From positions 34,507 to 98,506 of the forward strand of contig JAZMZI010000084.1 in assembly GCA_045585895.1 (NCBI GenBank): a DNA stretch of 64,000 nucleotides. The letters are read 5' to 3'. Positions 34,694 through 45,000 of this stretch are shown here, one piece after another. Position 1 is the stretch's first letter. Every line of letters starts with the position of its first letter. A program made the translations under genes and the position numbers. This DNA is from SVTX01 sp045585895 (lineage in GTDB: Bacteria > Bacillota > Clostridia > Oscillospirales > CAG-272). The notes under the pieces were generated by a model, which searched no databases, was not told where the DNA came from, and saw only the letters and a program-made list of their open reading frames with translations.

Positions 34694-36307
34694 TTATCGT
34701 TTCCATTTTTTCAGAACAGATCTTACCTGCTCCGTCATCGCCGAAAGCTCTTTATTCGGCTTACCTCGGCTGCCCGTGGCAATATCGTAAAGCCTTCCGA
34801 CCTCTTTCATAAGCTCGTTGTAGAATCGGTCGTTTCTGCTTTCCTTCTCGGCAGATCTCTGCTTTACCTTGACTCCTTCGGTCTCGCGCACAAAATCGTC
34901 CCGTTCGAGATCGTATACCGTACCGCTGAACGGAGCTATCGCCTTACAGCCGAAGGATTCCATCACCTTATCTCTGAAATTCTCGCACGCACCCTCGTCT
35001 CCGTGATTCACGAAAACGGTGTACGGCTTTCTTTCAAACGATTCGATCCATGAAAGCAGACCGTTCATATCGGCGTGACCGCTCATTCCGTTCAGAGACC
35101 TTATCCTTGCTTTGACCGCAACGTCCTCTCCGAAAAGATGAACGGTTCTTGCTCCTTCAAGAAGCCTTCTTCCGAGAGTATTCGTCGCCTGATAGCCAAC
35201 GAACAGAATCAAATTCTGCGGTTTCCAGAGATTGTGCTTCAAATGGTGTCTTATTCTTCCCGCCTCACACATTCCGCTTGCAGAAATTATTATTTTGGGC
35301 CGCGGATCTTCATTAATAAGTCGAGAATCATCGCTCGTTACCGAAAGAGTCAACCCCTCAAACCATATCGGATTGATACCCTGAGCAATAAGAGCAAGCG
35401 TTTCATCATCAAAGCAAACGGTGTCGCACTGTAAAAAGACTCCCGTTGCTTCTACCGCCATTGGACTATCTACGTATACGGGGAAATTGCCGTATTCAGA
35501 GAGCAGACCTCTCTCCTTAATGATCCTTATAGCGTAAAGCAACTCTTGCGTTCTTCCGACGGCAAACGACGGAATTATAACGCTTCCGCCTCTGTCAAAC
35601 GTGCTTGAAATATATTCGGCAAGAGCGGAAACGGTTGCGTCGGCATTCTTTTCAGCGGGATGTAATCTGTCGCCGTACGTTGACTCAATAACGAGATAAT
35701 CGGCATCCTTGACGCTTTGGGGATCCTTTATAAGAGGTTGATTGAGATTTCCCACGTCTCCGCTGAAAACGATTTTTTTCTTACAATCGCCGTCGTCAAG
35801 CCAGATCTCAATACAAGCCGAGCCAAGTAGGTGTCCTATATCTGTAAATCTTATGCTGACGTTTTCGGATATCCGATATATTTCGCCGTATTTGCAAGGC
35901 AAAAACAATTTCAAAGCGCCTATTGCGTCCTCTGTGGTATATAGTGGCTCAACAGGAGCGCCGCCGTTTCGAAGCGCCTTTTTGCTTTCCCACATTGCCT
36001 CACTCTCATGTATGTGAGCAGAGTCACGAAGCATTATATCGCAAAGGCTCGCGGTTACGTCTGTAGAATATATCTTACCTTTGAATCCGTCCTTATAAAG
36101 CTTGGGCAGCAGTCCGGAGTGATCGATATGAGCGTGTGTCACAAAAACCGCTTCAACCTCTGACGGAGATATCGGAAAATCAATATTCTCATATTCGTCC
36201 TTGCCCTGCTCCATACCGCAGTCAACAAGATATTTACGTCCGCAAATTTCTATCAAAGTACAGCTTCCCGTTACCTCGTGCGCGGCGCCTATAAAAGTAA
36301 TTCTCAT
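34694..36307 (-). CDS. Beta-CASP metallo-beta-lactamase fold hydrolase
   Basis: 537 aa. The MBL motif THAHIDHSG near residue 56, the later GHLLGSA and the SGDVG metal ligands, followed by the beta-CASP segments (PSFAVGRTQELL, SASGMCEAGR) and C-terminal GMSGHAD with NHGDE. This is the architecture of RNA-processing beta-CASP nucleases of the archaeal CPSF/bacterial YqfL-like type, so an RNA 3' or internal nuclease is likely, but the target is unknown. The C-terminal 70 residues are basic. The ribosome binding site is GGAGGG. It is monocistronic. Confidence 0.83.
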   Translation of the reverse strand: MRITFIGAAHEVTGSCTLIEICGRKYLVDCGMEQGKDEYENIDFPISPSEVEAVFVTHAHIDHSGLLPKLYKDGFKGKIYSTDVTASLCDIMLRDSAHIHESEAMWESKKALRNGGAPVEPLYTTEDAIGALKLFLPCKYGEIYRISENVSIRFTDIGHLLGSACIEIWLDDGDCKKKIVFSGDVGNLNQPLIKDPQSVKDADYLVIESTYGDRLHPAEKNADATVSALAEYISSTFDRGGSVIIPSFAVGRTQELLYAIRIIKERGLLSEYGNFPVYVDSPMAVEATGVFLQCDTVCFDDETLALIAQGINPIWFEGLTLSVTSDDSRLINEDPRPKIIISASGMCEAGRIRHHLKHNLWKPQNLILFVGYQATNTLGRRLLEGARTVHLFGEDVAVKARIRSLNGMSGHADMNGLLSWIESFERKPYTVFVNHGDEGACENFRDKVMESFGCKAIAPFSGTVYDLERDDFVRETEGVKVKQRSAEKESRNDRFYNELMKEVGRLYDIATGSRGKPNKELSAMTEQVRSVLKKWKR

Positions 36308-36358
36308 AGTGACCCTCCTTTTACATTCATAATTGAAAGAGCTTTCTCCCTCAATTAT

Positions 36359-36387
36359 ATTATATCATATTTATCGTATGCTTGCAA
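36359..36387 (-). promoter_or_regulatory. Promoter of the beta-CASP hydrolase gene
   Basis: On the minus strand TTGCAA (complement of 36382-36387), 17-bp spacer, TATAAT (complement of 36359-36364), with TG one base before the -10. Confidence 0.65.
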
Positions 36388-36478
36388 GTAAAATCTTGAC
36401 ATAAAATAATTAGCATTATAAACTCGTATGCTTTACATTAAAATCAGGTTAAAATTGCGTTAAAATTTTTCAAATCTA

Positions 36479-36507
36479 TTTACAAAACGATATTTTAATG
36501 TTATAAT
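36479..36507 (+). promoter_or_regulatory. Promoter of the leucine-rich-repeat lipoprotein gene
   Basis: TTTACA (36479-36484), 17-bp spacer, TATAAT (36502-36507), TG one base before the -10. A leader of about 50 nt with a GGAGG site follows. Confidence 0.7.
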
Positions 36508-36561
36508 ATTAATTAAGTTTATTATCATTTCTTAATTTCACATTAAGATCATGGAGGAAAA

Positions 36562-38202
36562 ATGAAATCGGTTAAAATATACATTATTGCCATTATTTGC
36601 TTATTGGTTCTCGTTGGATGCTCTGACGGAAAAAACGATCATTCCGATGAAACAACCGTTGATACTCCTTTCGTTTTTGAGTTGCTTGACGACGGAACGT
36701 ACGGCGTTAAGATAGGTAATTTAGTCGGAGAAAGTCTCACGATACCCGAATCCTACGAAGGACGCCCCGTTTCAACTATTCTTCCCAACGGATTTTATAA
36801 CGTCAAGGGCATCAAACAGCTTACAATTCCCTCGGGGATTTCGGTAATCGGAGATTCTGCATTTTTAAACTGTACAGATCTTGAAAGCGTTAATATTGCA
36901 AGCTCCGTAACTACGATAGACAACTTTGCTTTCAAGAATTGCAATAAGCTCAACGTTATTTCAATTTCCGATGGCAGCGCTCTTTCTTATATCGGAGACG
37001 AGGCCTTCTACGCTTGCGCTTCTCTTAAAGAAATTACCATCCCTGCCACCACGGAATCTATCGGCAACTATGCGTTTTACGATTGCACTGCACTCGAAGC
37101 AGTAAACGTACCCTCCGACGGCGAATTAAAGCATATCGGCTGGTATGCCTTTGCCAATTCAAAGATCAAGACCTTTAACGTTCCCGATTCAATGGAGGTC
37201 ATTGGCGACGCGGCGTTTATTGATTGCTCGTCTCTCGAAGGGATCAGCGGCGGAGCGGGCATCGTTGACATTGGCTCGTCTGCATTTAAAAACTGCGGAA
37301 ACCTCAAATCATTTGAGTTTTCTTCAACGATAAAGAACGTTGGCAGTTCCGCTTTCTTCTCTTGCTCCTCTATTGAAAACGTTACACTCCCCGACGGCGC
37401 TCTTTCCATTGGAGATTCAGCCTTTAAGAACTGCTCCAAACTTAAAAAGGTTTCTGTCCCGAACAGCATTACTGCCGTCGGTCACGAAGCGTTCACGAAT
37501 TGTCCCAAGCTTGTTTTTTATATATACGATAACGCGAGGTATCTCGGTAATAGCGATAACGCATATGCCGCACTGATACGCACCAAGGATTCTACCCTTA
37601 CTTCTTACAAAATAAATGAATCCACGAGATGTATAGCTGATTTTGCATTTGCAAACTGTACTTCTTTAACGTCCGTCGATCTCCCCGAGAAGCTCACTCA
37701 TATCGGTGACAGCGCATTTTATAATTGCACGGCACTTAAGACCGTTAACGTAAACGATGCACTTTTGGGCATTGGTGTAAACGCATTCAAGAATTGCAAA
37801 AAGCTCACATCCTTCACCTTGCCCGAAGGTGTTACAGAAATCAAATACGGAGCATTTTATTACTGTAGCGCGCTGACGGAGTTTACCGTCGGAGACAACG
37901 TTCGATCGATCGACGATTACGCATTTTACAACTGTATCAAGCTTAAAGAGCTTACCATCGGAAACGGAGTCAAATCAATAGGCGGCTACTCATTCTACAA
38001 TTGTAAGGTTATGGAAACTATTAATCTCGGTTCAGGCATAAACGAGATCGGAGGCAGCGCTTTCTATAGCTGCTCAAAGCTTGCCACCATAAATTATGCG
38101 GGCAACGAAACCGCTTGGAAGGCTGTGAATATATCGGCGGTAGGCAACACGGTAATTACCGACTCAGGCTCCAAGGTAAAAGTAAATTATCTTGCTCAGT
38201 AA
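36562..38202 (+). CDS. BspA-type leucine-rich-repeat lipoprotein
   Basis: 546 aa. The N-terminus is a lipoprotein signal (basic start, hydrophobic stretch, lipobox LVGC with Cys near residue 20), so it should be anchored on the outside of the membrane. From about residue 80 to the end it consists of 23-residue LRR_5 (BspA/TpLRR) repeats with the recurrent core IGDSAFxNCxxLxxVxIP. One irregular repeat near 320-355 breaks the pattern. Such proteins in gut bacteria mediate binding to host or partner surfaces; no ligand can be inferred. It has its own promoter and a strong terminator. Confidence 0.88.
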   Translation: MKSVKIYIIAIICLLVLVGCSDGKNDHSDETTVDTPFVFELLDDGTYGVKIGNLVGESLTIPESYEGRPVSTILPNGFYNVKGIKQLTIPSGISVIGDSAFLNCTDLESVNIASSVTTIDNFAFKNCNKLNVISISDGSALSYIGDEAFYACASLKEITIPATTESIGNYAFYDCTALEAVNVPSDGELKHIGWYAFANSKIKTFNVPDSMEVIGDAAFIDCSSLEGISGGAGIVDIGSSAFKNCGNLKSFEFSSTIKNVGSSAFFSCSSIENVTLPDGALSIGDSAFKNCSKLKKVSVPNSITAVGHEAFTNCPKLVFYIYDNARYLGNSDNAYAALIRTKDSTLTSYKINESTRCIADFAFANCTSLTSVDLPEKLTHIGDSAFYNCTALKTVNVNDALLGIGVNAFKNCKKLTSFTLPEGVTEIKYGAFYYCSALTEFTVGDNVRSIDDYAFYNCIKLKELTIGNGVKSIGGYSFYNCKVMETINLGSGINEIGGSAFYSCSKLATINYAGNETAWKAVNISAVGNTVITDSGSKVKVNYLAQ

Positions 38203-38216
38203 GCTCATCAGCAAAT

Positions 38217-38253
38217 AAAAATCCCTTGAGAACGTAATTCTCAAGGGATTTTT
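38217..38253. terminator. Bidirectional terminator
   Basis: Stem AAAAATCCCTTGAGAA / TTCTCAAGGGATTTTT with a 5-nt loop, between the convergent LRR lipoprotein and ABC exporter genes, with T runs on both strands. Confidence 0.92.
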
Positions 38254-38254
38254 A

Positions 38255-40081
38255 TTAGTCTTCAAACTGACTGTTCCAAAGATCGCTGTAAAATCCGCCG
38301 TTTTGCAATAACGTATCGTGGTCGCCCTTTTCCACAATTCGTCCGTTATTCATCACTAAAATAACGTCGGCTTCTTTGATAGTGGACAGTCTGTGCGCAA
38401 CGACAAAGGAGGTTCTTCCCTTCATCATTTTTGCAAATGCGTCTTGGATCTTAAGCTCGGTTCGGGTATCGATAGATGAAGTTGCTTCATCAAGGATAAG
38501 CATAGGGGGCAGGCAAAGCATAACTCTCGCTATGCACAAAAGCTGTTTTTGTCCCTGTGAAAGCTCTCCTCCGTCCTCACCGATCACGGTGTCATAGCCC
38601 TTTGGCAACTGACGGATAAAACTGTGCGCGTGGGCGCTCTTTGCCGCCGCTTTTATTTCATCAAGAGTAGCGTCGGGTTTGCCTATCGCAATATTCTCGC
38701 GAACGGTACCCTTTTTGATCCAAGTATCCTGAAGCACCATTCCGAAGGAGCGGCGCAAGGACGAACGGGTTATATCTCGGCTTTCGTGACCGCTGATCTC
38801 GATCTTTCCGATATCCACATCGTAGAAACGCATAAGAAGATTGATAACCGTGGTCTTTCCACATCCCGTAGGTCCGACTAATGCAACTCTCTGCCCCTTT
38901 TCTACGGATAGGTTGAAGTCTTTAATAAGCTCCTTGTCGGAAGAGTAAGAAAACTCAACGTTCTTTATAATAACACTGCCGTCTACCTTTTCCGTTTCGA
39001 GAACAAGAGCATCGTGTGCATCCGGAGTCTGTGTTTCCGCGTCGATAAGCTCAAACACTCTCGCCGCGCAGGCAAGCGCGTTCTGAAGCTCGGTTATAAC
39101 GCCCGATATCTCGTTAAAGGGCTTGGTGTACTGATTAGCATAGTTGAGAAGGCTTGTAAGACTGCCTACGGTGAGAGTTATGCCAGTTATCGGGTCAGAC
39201 TGCTCCGAAATACAAACGAGCGCTCCTACGAAGGCTACGCCTGCGTATACGAGGTTGTTTACGAATCTGGTGCAGGGATTGGTGAGCGACGAATAGAACA
39301 CCGCCTTTTGCGAGCATTTGGCAAGACGCTCGTTGATCTCGTCGAATTCTCTGAGCGCTTCATCCTCGTGGGTAAACGCCGCAACCACCTTGTGCTCACC
39401 TATCATTTCGTCGATAAGCGCTGTCTGCTCTGCTTTCGTCTCGGACTGCTTTTTAAAGAGGTCATGGGTGTTCTTTGCGATAAACGCCGCAACGAAAAGC
39501 GAAAGCGGCGTGACTACGATCACTACCACCGCAATGCTGACGTTGATCGAAAGCATTATTGCAAGAGTTCCGACTATGGTAAGCACACCCGTGAAAAGCT
39601 GTGAAAATCCAACCAAAAGTCCGTCCGAAAACTGATCTGCATCGGAAATTACGCGGCTGACGGTATCTCCGACGGGATGCGAGTCGATATAGGACAGAGG
39701 AAGCGACTGGATCTTGTTGAAAGCGTCGCGGCGAAGTCTTCGAACTATTCCGAAAGTAATTCGGTTATTGCATACGTTCATCACCCACTGCGAAAATGCT
39801 ACGACGGCGGTAACCGTGGCGATCTGTAAGAGAATTGGCATAATTCCCTCAAAATCAACGTTGTTTTTACCAATAGCAAGGTCGATAGCGTCACCGACGA
39901 GTATCGGAATATAGAGCGTACCCGCGACGGTGATGAGAGCCAATATAAGTGAAATAACAAAAAGGAATTTATAAGCTTTAAGATAACCTAAAACCTTTTT
40001 TATCGTATTTAAGTAGGTGGTTCCTATCGGCATTTTTGACTTTTTATTTGACTTTTGAGTTTGTTTCTTAAAAAATGCCAT
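38255..40081 (-). CDS. ABC exporter half-transporter (second subunit)
   Basis: 608 aa, one membrane domain (six segments, about 40-330) fused to one ATPase. Walker A GPTGCGKTT, Q-loop VLQDTWIKKG, signature LSQGQKQ and Walker B MLILDEATSSID are present, and the catalytic Glu is intact. The signature LSQGQ is the active form for this type. The basic N-terminal tail is rich in Lys. It pairs with the upstream half-transporter, giving a heterodimeric multidrug or lipid exporter of the BmrCD/LmrCD kind. Its start overlaps the stop of the upstream gene by one base, with GGGAGGTGAG as ribosome binding site. Confidence 0.9.
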   Translation of the reverse strand: MAFFKKQTQKSNKKSKMPIGTTYLNTIKKVLGYLKAYKFLFVISLILALITVAGTLYIPILVGDAIDLAIGKNNVDFEGIMPILLQIATVTAVVAFSQWVMNVCNNRITFGIVRRLRRDAFNKIQSLPLSYIDSHPVGDTVSRVISDADQFSDGLLVGFSQLFTGVLTIVGTLAIMLSINVSIAVVVIVVTPLSLFVAAFIAKNTHDLFKKQSETKAEQTALIDEMIGEHKVVAAFTHEDEALREFDEINERLAKCSQKAVFYSSLTNPCTRFVNNLVYAGVAFVGALVCISEQSDPITGITLTVGSLTSLLNYANQYTKPFNEISGVITELQNALACAARVFELIDAETQTPDAHDALVLETEKVDGSVIIKNVEFSYSSDKELIKDFNLSVEKGQRVALVGPTGCGKTTVINLLMRFYDVDIGKIEISGHESRDITRSSLRRSFGMVLQDTWIKKGTVRENIAIGKPDATLDEIKAAAKSAHAHSFIRQLPKGYDTVIGEDGGELSQGQKQLLCIARVMLCLPPMLILDEATSSIDTRTELKIQDAFAKMMKGRTSFVVAHRLSTIKEADVILVMNNGRIVEKGDHDTLLQNGGFYSDLWNSQFED

Positions 40082-41814
40082 TACTGCTCACCTCCCTTGA
40101 ACTGAGATTCGTATATTTCCTTATATACGGAACAGTTTTCGAGCAATTCGTCGTGCTTACCGATACCGACAACCGCACCGTCGTCAAGAACGATTATCTT
40201 ATCTGCGTGGGATATCGACGAGGTTCTTTGGGAAATAATAAATACCGTCGTACTTTCATCAAGTGCCTTTAAAGAGTGACGCAATCTTGCCTCGGTAGCA
40301 AAATCCAAAGCTGACGCGCTGTCGTCGAGGATAAGGATCGGCGCATTCTTCACAAGGGCGCGCGCGATGGTAAGTCTCTGCCTTTGACCGCCCGAAAGAT
40401 TCTTGCCGAGCTGTTCCACGGGGGAGTCTATTCCCCCTTCCTTTTCTTTTACAAAATCTGCCGCTTGGGCAATTTCAAGCGCCCTTGAAAGCTCACTGTC
40501 TGTGGCATTCTCGTTGCCCCACAAGAGATTGGAGCGGATCGTTCCTTTAAACAGCACAGCTCTTTGAGGCACGACCGATACTTTTTCACGGAGAGCTTCA
40601 AGATCGTATTCCTTGACGTTTCTGCCAAGAACTCTGACCTCACCCTCGGTGGCGTCGTAAAATCTCGGTATCATATTTATAAGCGAGGTCTTGCCCGAGC
40701 CCGTACCGCCGATAATTCCGACGGTCTCGCCCCGTTTTACCACAAAATCGATCTTTTCGAGAGTTGCTTCGCCCTCTCCGCTGTAATTGAGAGTCACATT
40801 CTTAAATTCAACCGCGGGAGCGTCTTCGTCAATCGTGTCTTTCGCGGCTTTGACAGTCTCCATTCCCACGGGAGTATCAAGCACCGACTGTATTCTCTTG
40901 GCACAGGCGATCGACTTCGTCATAAGTACGATCGTATTCGCAAGCTTAACGAGCTCGACGAGTATCTGAGTCATATAGTTATAGAGCGCAAAAAGGTCTC
41001 CCTGTGTCATACTTCCCGACTCTATTTCAAATGCGGACATATATACAACGGCAATAATACCAACGTTTACTATAACGTAAGTCAGAGGATTCATAAGAGC
41101 CGTAAGCATACCCGCCCTTCTCTGACCCTTCGTGTGGTCGAGATTGGCAGCGTTAAACTCATCTATCTCACTTTGTTCTTTATTGAAAGCGCGGATAACT
41201 CTGACGCCTCCGAGATTTTCTCTCGTTTTGCCGGTTACCTTGTCAAGCTTGCCCTGAACCTTTCTGAAAAGCGGCGCACCCGCAAGAATAACGCTGAAAA
41301 CGACAGCCGCAAGCGCGGGAATAACAAGCGCAAACAAAGGGGCTACGGTATTGTTCTTGTCAATAACGAAAGCCATTATCATCGCTCCGAAAACGATGAT
41401 CGGTGAGCGCAAAAAGAGTCTCAAGAACATATTAACGCCCGACTGGACTTGATTTATATCGCTGGTCATTCGCGTTATCATCGAGGATTTACCAAGCTTA
41501 TCTGCGTTTCTGTAAGAAAGCCTTTGCAAATGAGCAAAAAGCGTGTGGCGAAGTCCCGTACTCGTTCCGACTGCCGCCTTTGCCGCAAAATACTGCGCAA
41601 TAAGCGAGCAGGTAAGTCCAATTATTCCGAGAGCCACGAGTACGAGGCATCCGTGGATAACGTACACCGTATCTCGATTCTTAATGCCCACGTCCATTAT
41701 CATTTTGACAACTACGGGCACAAACAGGTCGAAACACGCCTCAAGAAGCTTGAAAAGCGGCGCCATAACACACTCAAGCTTATATTTTTTAAGGTAATTC
41801 AAAACCGTTTTCAT
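40081..41814 (-). CDS. ABC exporter half-transporter (first subunit)
   Basis: 577 aa with an N-terminal six-segment membrane domain and a C-terminal ATPase. Walker A GGTGSGKTS and signature LSGGQRQR are normal. The Walker B segment reads ILILDDSASALD, with Asp in place of the catalytic Glu, as in the non-canonical subunit of heterodimeric exporters. The partner keeps the Glu, so the pair should have one active and one degenerate ATP site. The ribosome binding site is GAGGTG. It is first in a two-gene operon. Confidence 0.9.
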   Translation of the reverse strand: MKTVLNYLKKYKLECVMAPLFKLLEACFDLFVPVVVKMIMDVGIKNRDTVYVIHGCLVLVALGIIGLTCSLIAQYFAAKAAVGTSTGLRHTLFAHLQRLSYRNADKLGKSSMITRMTSDINQVQSGVNMFLRLFLRSPIIVFGAMIMAFVIDKNNTVAPLFALVIPALAAVVFSVILAGAPLFRKVQGKLDKVTGKTRENLGGVRVIRAFNKEQSEIDEFNAANLDHTKGQRRAGMLTALMNPLTYVIVNVGIIAVVYMSAFEIESGSMTQGDLFALYNYMTQILVELVKLANTIVLMTKSIACAKRIQSVLDTPVGMETVKAAKDTIDEDAPAVEFKNVTLNYSGEGEATLEKIDFVVKRGETVGIIGGTGSGKTSLINMIPRFYDATEGEVRVLGRNVKEYDLEALREKVSVVPQRAVLFKGTIRSNLLWGNENATDSELSRALEIAQAADFVKEKEGGIDSPVEQLGKNLSGGQRQRLTIARALVKNAPILILDDSASALDFATEARLRHSLKALDESTTVFIISQRTSSISHADKIIVLDDGAVVGIGKHDELLENCSVYKEIYESQFKGGEQ

Positions 41815-41844
41815 TTTTACACCTCAAATCATTACATCTTTTTT

Positions 41845-41873
41845 ATTATATCACCTTTCCGCTAATTTTTCAA
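41845..41873 (-). promoter_or_regulatory. Promoter of the ABC exporter pair
   Basis: On the minus strand TTGAAA (complement of 41868-41873), 17-bp spacer, TATAAT (complement of 41845-41850), TG one base before the -10. Confidence 0.7.
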
Positions 41874-42038
41874 GGCTTTTCACCAAAAGGCGGTAAAAAA
41901 AGAGTCGTATTCAGAAACGGCGTAAAATTCATAAAAAAATCACATTAACCACAGATATTTCTTTTTTTGCTTAACAATCAGTTTACAAAATGATGATAAA
42001 ATCTTAAACGGTAAAATATTTTTATGGAGGATAGATCC

Positions 42039-45000
42039 TTGCTTAAGCTAACTAATATTACAAAGGACTACGTTACGGGTCCTTCGGTCGTTCACGCGCT
42101 CAAGGGTATTGATCTTGAGTTCCGCAAGAGCGAATTCGTGGCGATACTCGGCCCCTCGGGTTGCGGTAAGACCACGCTTCTCAACATCATCGGAGGACTT
42201 GACAGATACACGAGCGGCGACCTCGTTATTAATGGAAAGTCAACAAAAACCTTTAAGGACCGCGATTGGGATACTTACAGAAACCACTCTATCGGCTTCG
42301 TGTTTCAGAGCTACAATCTGATTCCCCACCAGACCGTTCTCGCAAACGTCGAACTTGCTCTGACTCTTTCGGGCGTTTCCAAGGTTGAGAGAAGACAGCG
42401 AGCCACGGAGGCACTGACAAAGGTCGGTCTCGGAGATCAGCTTCACAAAAAGCCTTCCCAGATGTCGGGCGGTCAGATGCAGAGAGTCGCTATCGCAAGA
42501 GCGCTCGTCAACGACCCCGATATTCTTCTTGCCGACGAGCCTACGGGCGCCCTTGATACCACCACCAGCGTGCAGATAATGGAGATACTCAAGGAGATCT
42601 CCAAGGATAAGCTCATAATTATGGTAACTCACAACCCTGAGCTTGCAGAAACCTACGCGACGAGAATTATTAAAGCGATCGACGGTCTTATTACCGACGA
42701 TTCCGATCCTTACACCGCAAGCGAGGAAGAGGTTGCGGCTGCCGTTGCCGAAAGAAAAGAAAACGAGGCAAGAAAGAGCAAAAACAAGAAGAAGACCTCT
42801 ATGTCCTTCTTCACCGCGCTTTCCCTCTCGCTCAATAACCTTGCCACAAAAAAAGGTCGTACCGCAATGACAAGCTTTGCGGGAAGCATCGGTATTATCG
42901 GTATAGCGCTGATTCTCGCGCTTTCCAGCGGTATCAATCTGTTTATCGAGCAGATCCAGGAGGATACTCTCTCTACCTATCCTGTTTCCATTCAGAAAGA
43001 ATCTCAGGATATGTCGGCTATGCTGTCTGCTATGACTACCGTATCCGACACGCAGGACTATAAGGATACAGGAAAGATCTACGTTGATAACTCGATGGGA
43101 AATATGCTCTCCGCTATGAGCTCGACCGTTCAAAACGATCTTGAATCCTTTAAGGTATATCTTGACGCGAATTACTCTGATATAGAGGATTACGTCAGCG
43201 ACGTTCAGTATACCTACGGCTACGATTTCCAGATATACAATCTGATGGAAGTCGTTGACGAGGACGGAAACAAAACGATTGAAGCAAGAAAGGTCGGAAT
43301 GGAGACTATTTTCGACAATGCGGGCGAAGCGTTTTCAGGCATGAGCGAGCTTATGGAAATGGGCGGAAGCTCGGTTCAGATAGACGTTTTCTCCGAAATG
43401 ATCGACAATCAAGAGCTTCTCGATCAGCAGTACGAGCTTGTTGACGGTAAATGGCCCGAGGAAGCCAACGAGGTCGTTCTCGTCGTTAACGGCAATAACC
43501 AGATAAGCCGCATGACCCTTTATATGCTCGGTATTCTCGATCCCGATAACATTCAGGACGAAATGGCTGACGTAATGGGCGGTCAGTTCGGCAGCAGTAC
43601 CCCTTCCGAAAACGGTGAAACCGAGGAAAAGTATAACGAAGGTCCCTACGATTACGATTACTTCACGGGTATGTCCTTCGTAATGATGACGAACTCCGAT
43701 TTCTATGAAAAAGACGGCGGTAAGTATTACGCTACCGACGAAAACGGCGATTTTATTCTCGATGCCGACGGAAATAAGATCTCTTACGATACTTGGAAGG
43801 ACGTCAGAGAGTACGGCATCGGTTTGGTAAACGATGAGAATATTGATACCTTTGAGGATTATGTTTCCGCAAAAGGAACGAAGGTAACGATCTCGGGTAT
43901 CATCCGTCCCAAGGCAGGTGCTACCGCAACCTCAATTTCGGGCGCTATCGGTTATACAAACAAGCTTACGAAGCTTATGCTTGACGAGACCGCAAGCAGT
44001 GAGATCGTAAATCAGCAGAAGGAGACCCCCAACAACAACGTTACAACGGGTATTGCCTTCCAGCGCACTCACTATACCCCCGAGAATATTCACGAGCTTG
44101 TTGCAAAGATCCCGTCCTCAACCATGAACAGCTTTTATCCCGTTCTCACCAAGATGATCAAGAATACTCCCGAGTATCTTGATATGCTCAATATAACGAG
44201 TGTTAAGAAGTTTATCGGAATATACGCCCTTCTTCCCGCAGAAAAGCAGACTGCCATATTTACGACTCTTCTTGATTCGGCGGCAAGCGATCCCGAAAAC
44301 GCGCAAGCCTTGAGAACAGTGTTCACTATGATAGCTGCTACCACTGATGGGAAGCTCTCCGCAGAGGATATAGATGCAAATAACCTTGTTTTCCTCCTTC
44401 CCTCTCTCGACGCTACCGCTCCGCTTCTTGCTCTTAACGGTATCTCCGGACTTACTGAAATTGCGGGAGACGAGGGTATGAAGGAGGTATGCGAGACATT
44501 CAAGGCGGAAACAAACATCGATATAGATCACACTAAATTCATTGAAGGATTTAATACTCAAAGTTCCGCTGACAAGATCAAATTGATGGGACTCGTTATA
44601 GACAAGGCTATTGCCAAGGATAAAGCTTCCGTTGAAACGCTTTGCACCGCTATGTCGGCGTCTGGCGGCACCCCGGTTACCGCAGATACTCTTAAGGATA
44701 CTCTTACAAATATCGATCTTACCAATCGCGAAGATATGATGAAGCTCTTTATGTATTCCTATTATCTTAACGGTATCGACGGTCTCGTTGATCTCGCAAG
44801 CGACGAAGTAGTGGCGAAGGTTTACGAGGATACCTACGATATTATGATCAACCTTACGGTCAACGAGGACATTTTCCTTGCTATCCTTTCCAACCTCAAG
44901 GCTACCGACGCCGCCTTCATCACTCTTGAAGAGACCCTTTACCAGTATGCTCCCGATATAGACGAGACCTACGACAGTATTCTTAAGAAGCTTGACAATC

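Noticed and set aside
40081..41814. Asp in place of the catalytic Glu in Walker B of the first ABC half-transporter, as a sign of decay
   Set aside because: Heterodimeric exporters normally have one such degenerate site; the partner subunit keeps Glu.
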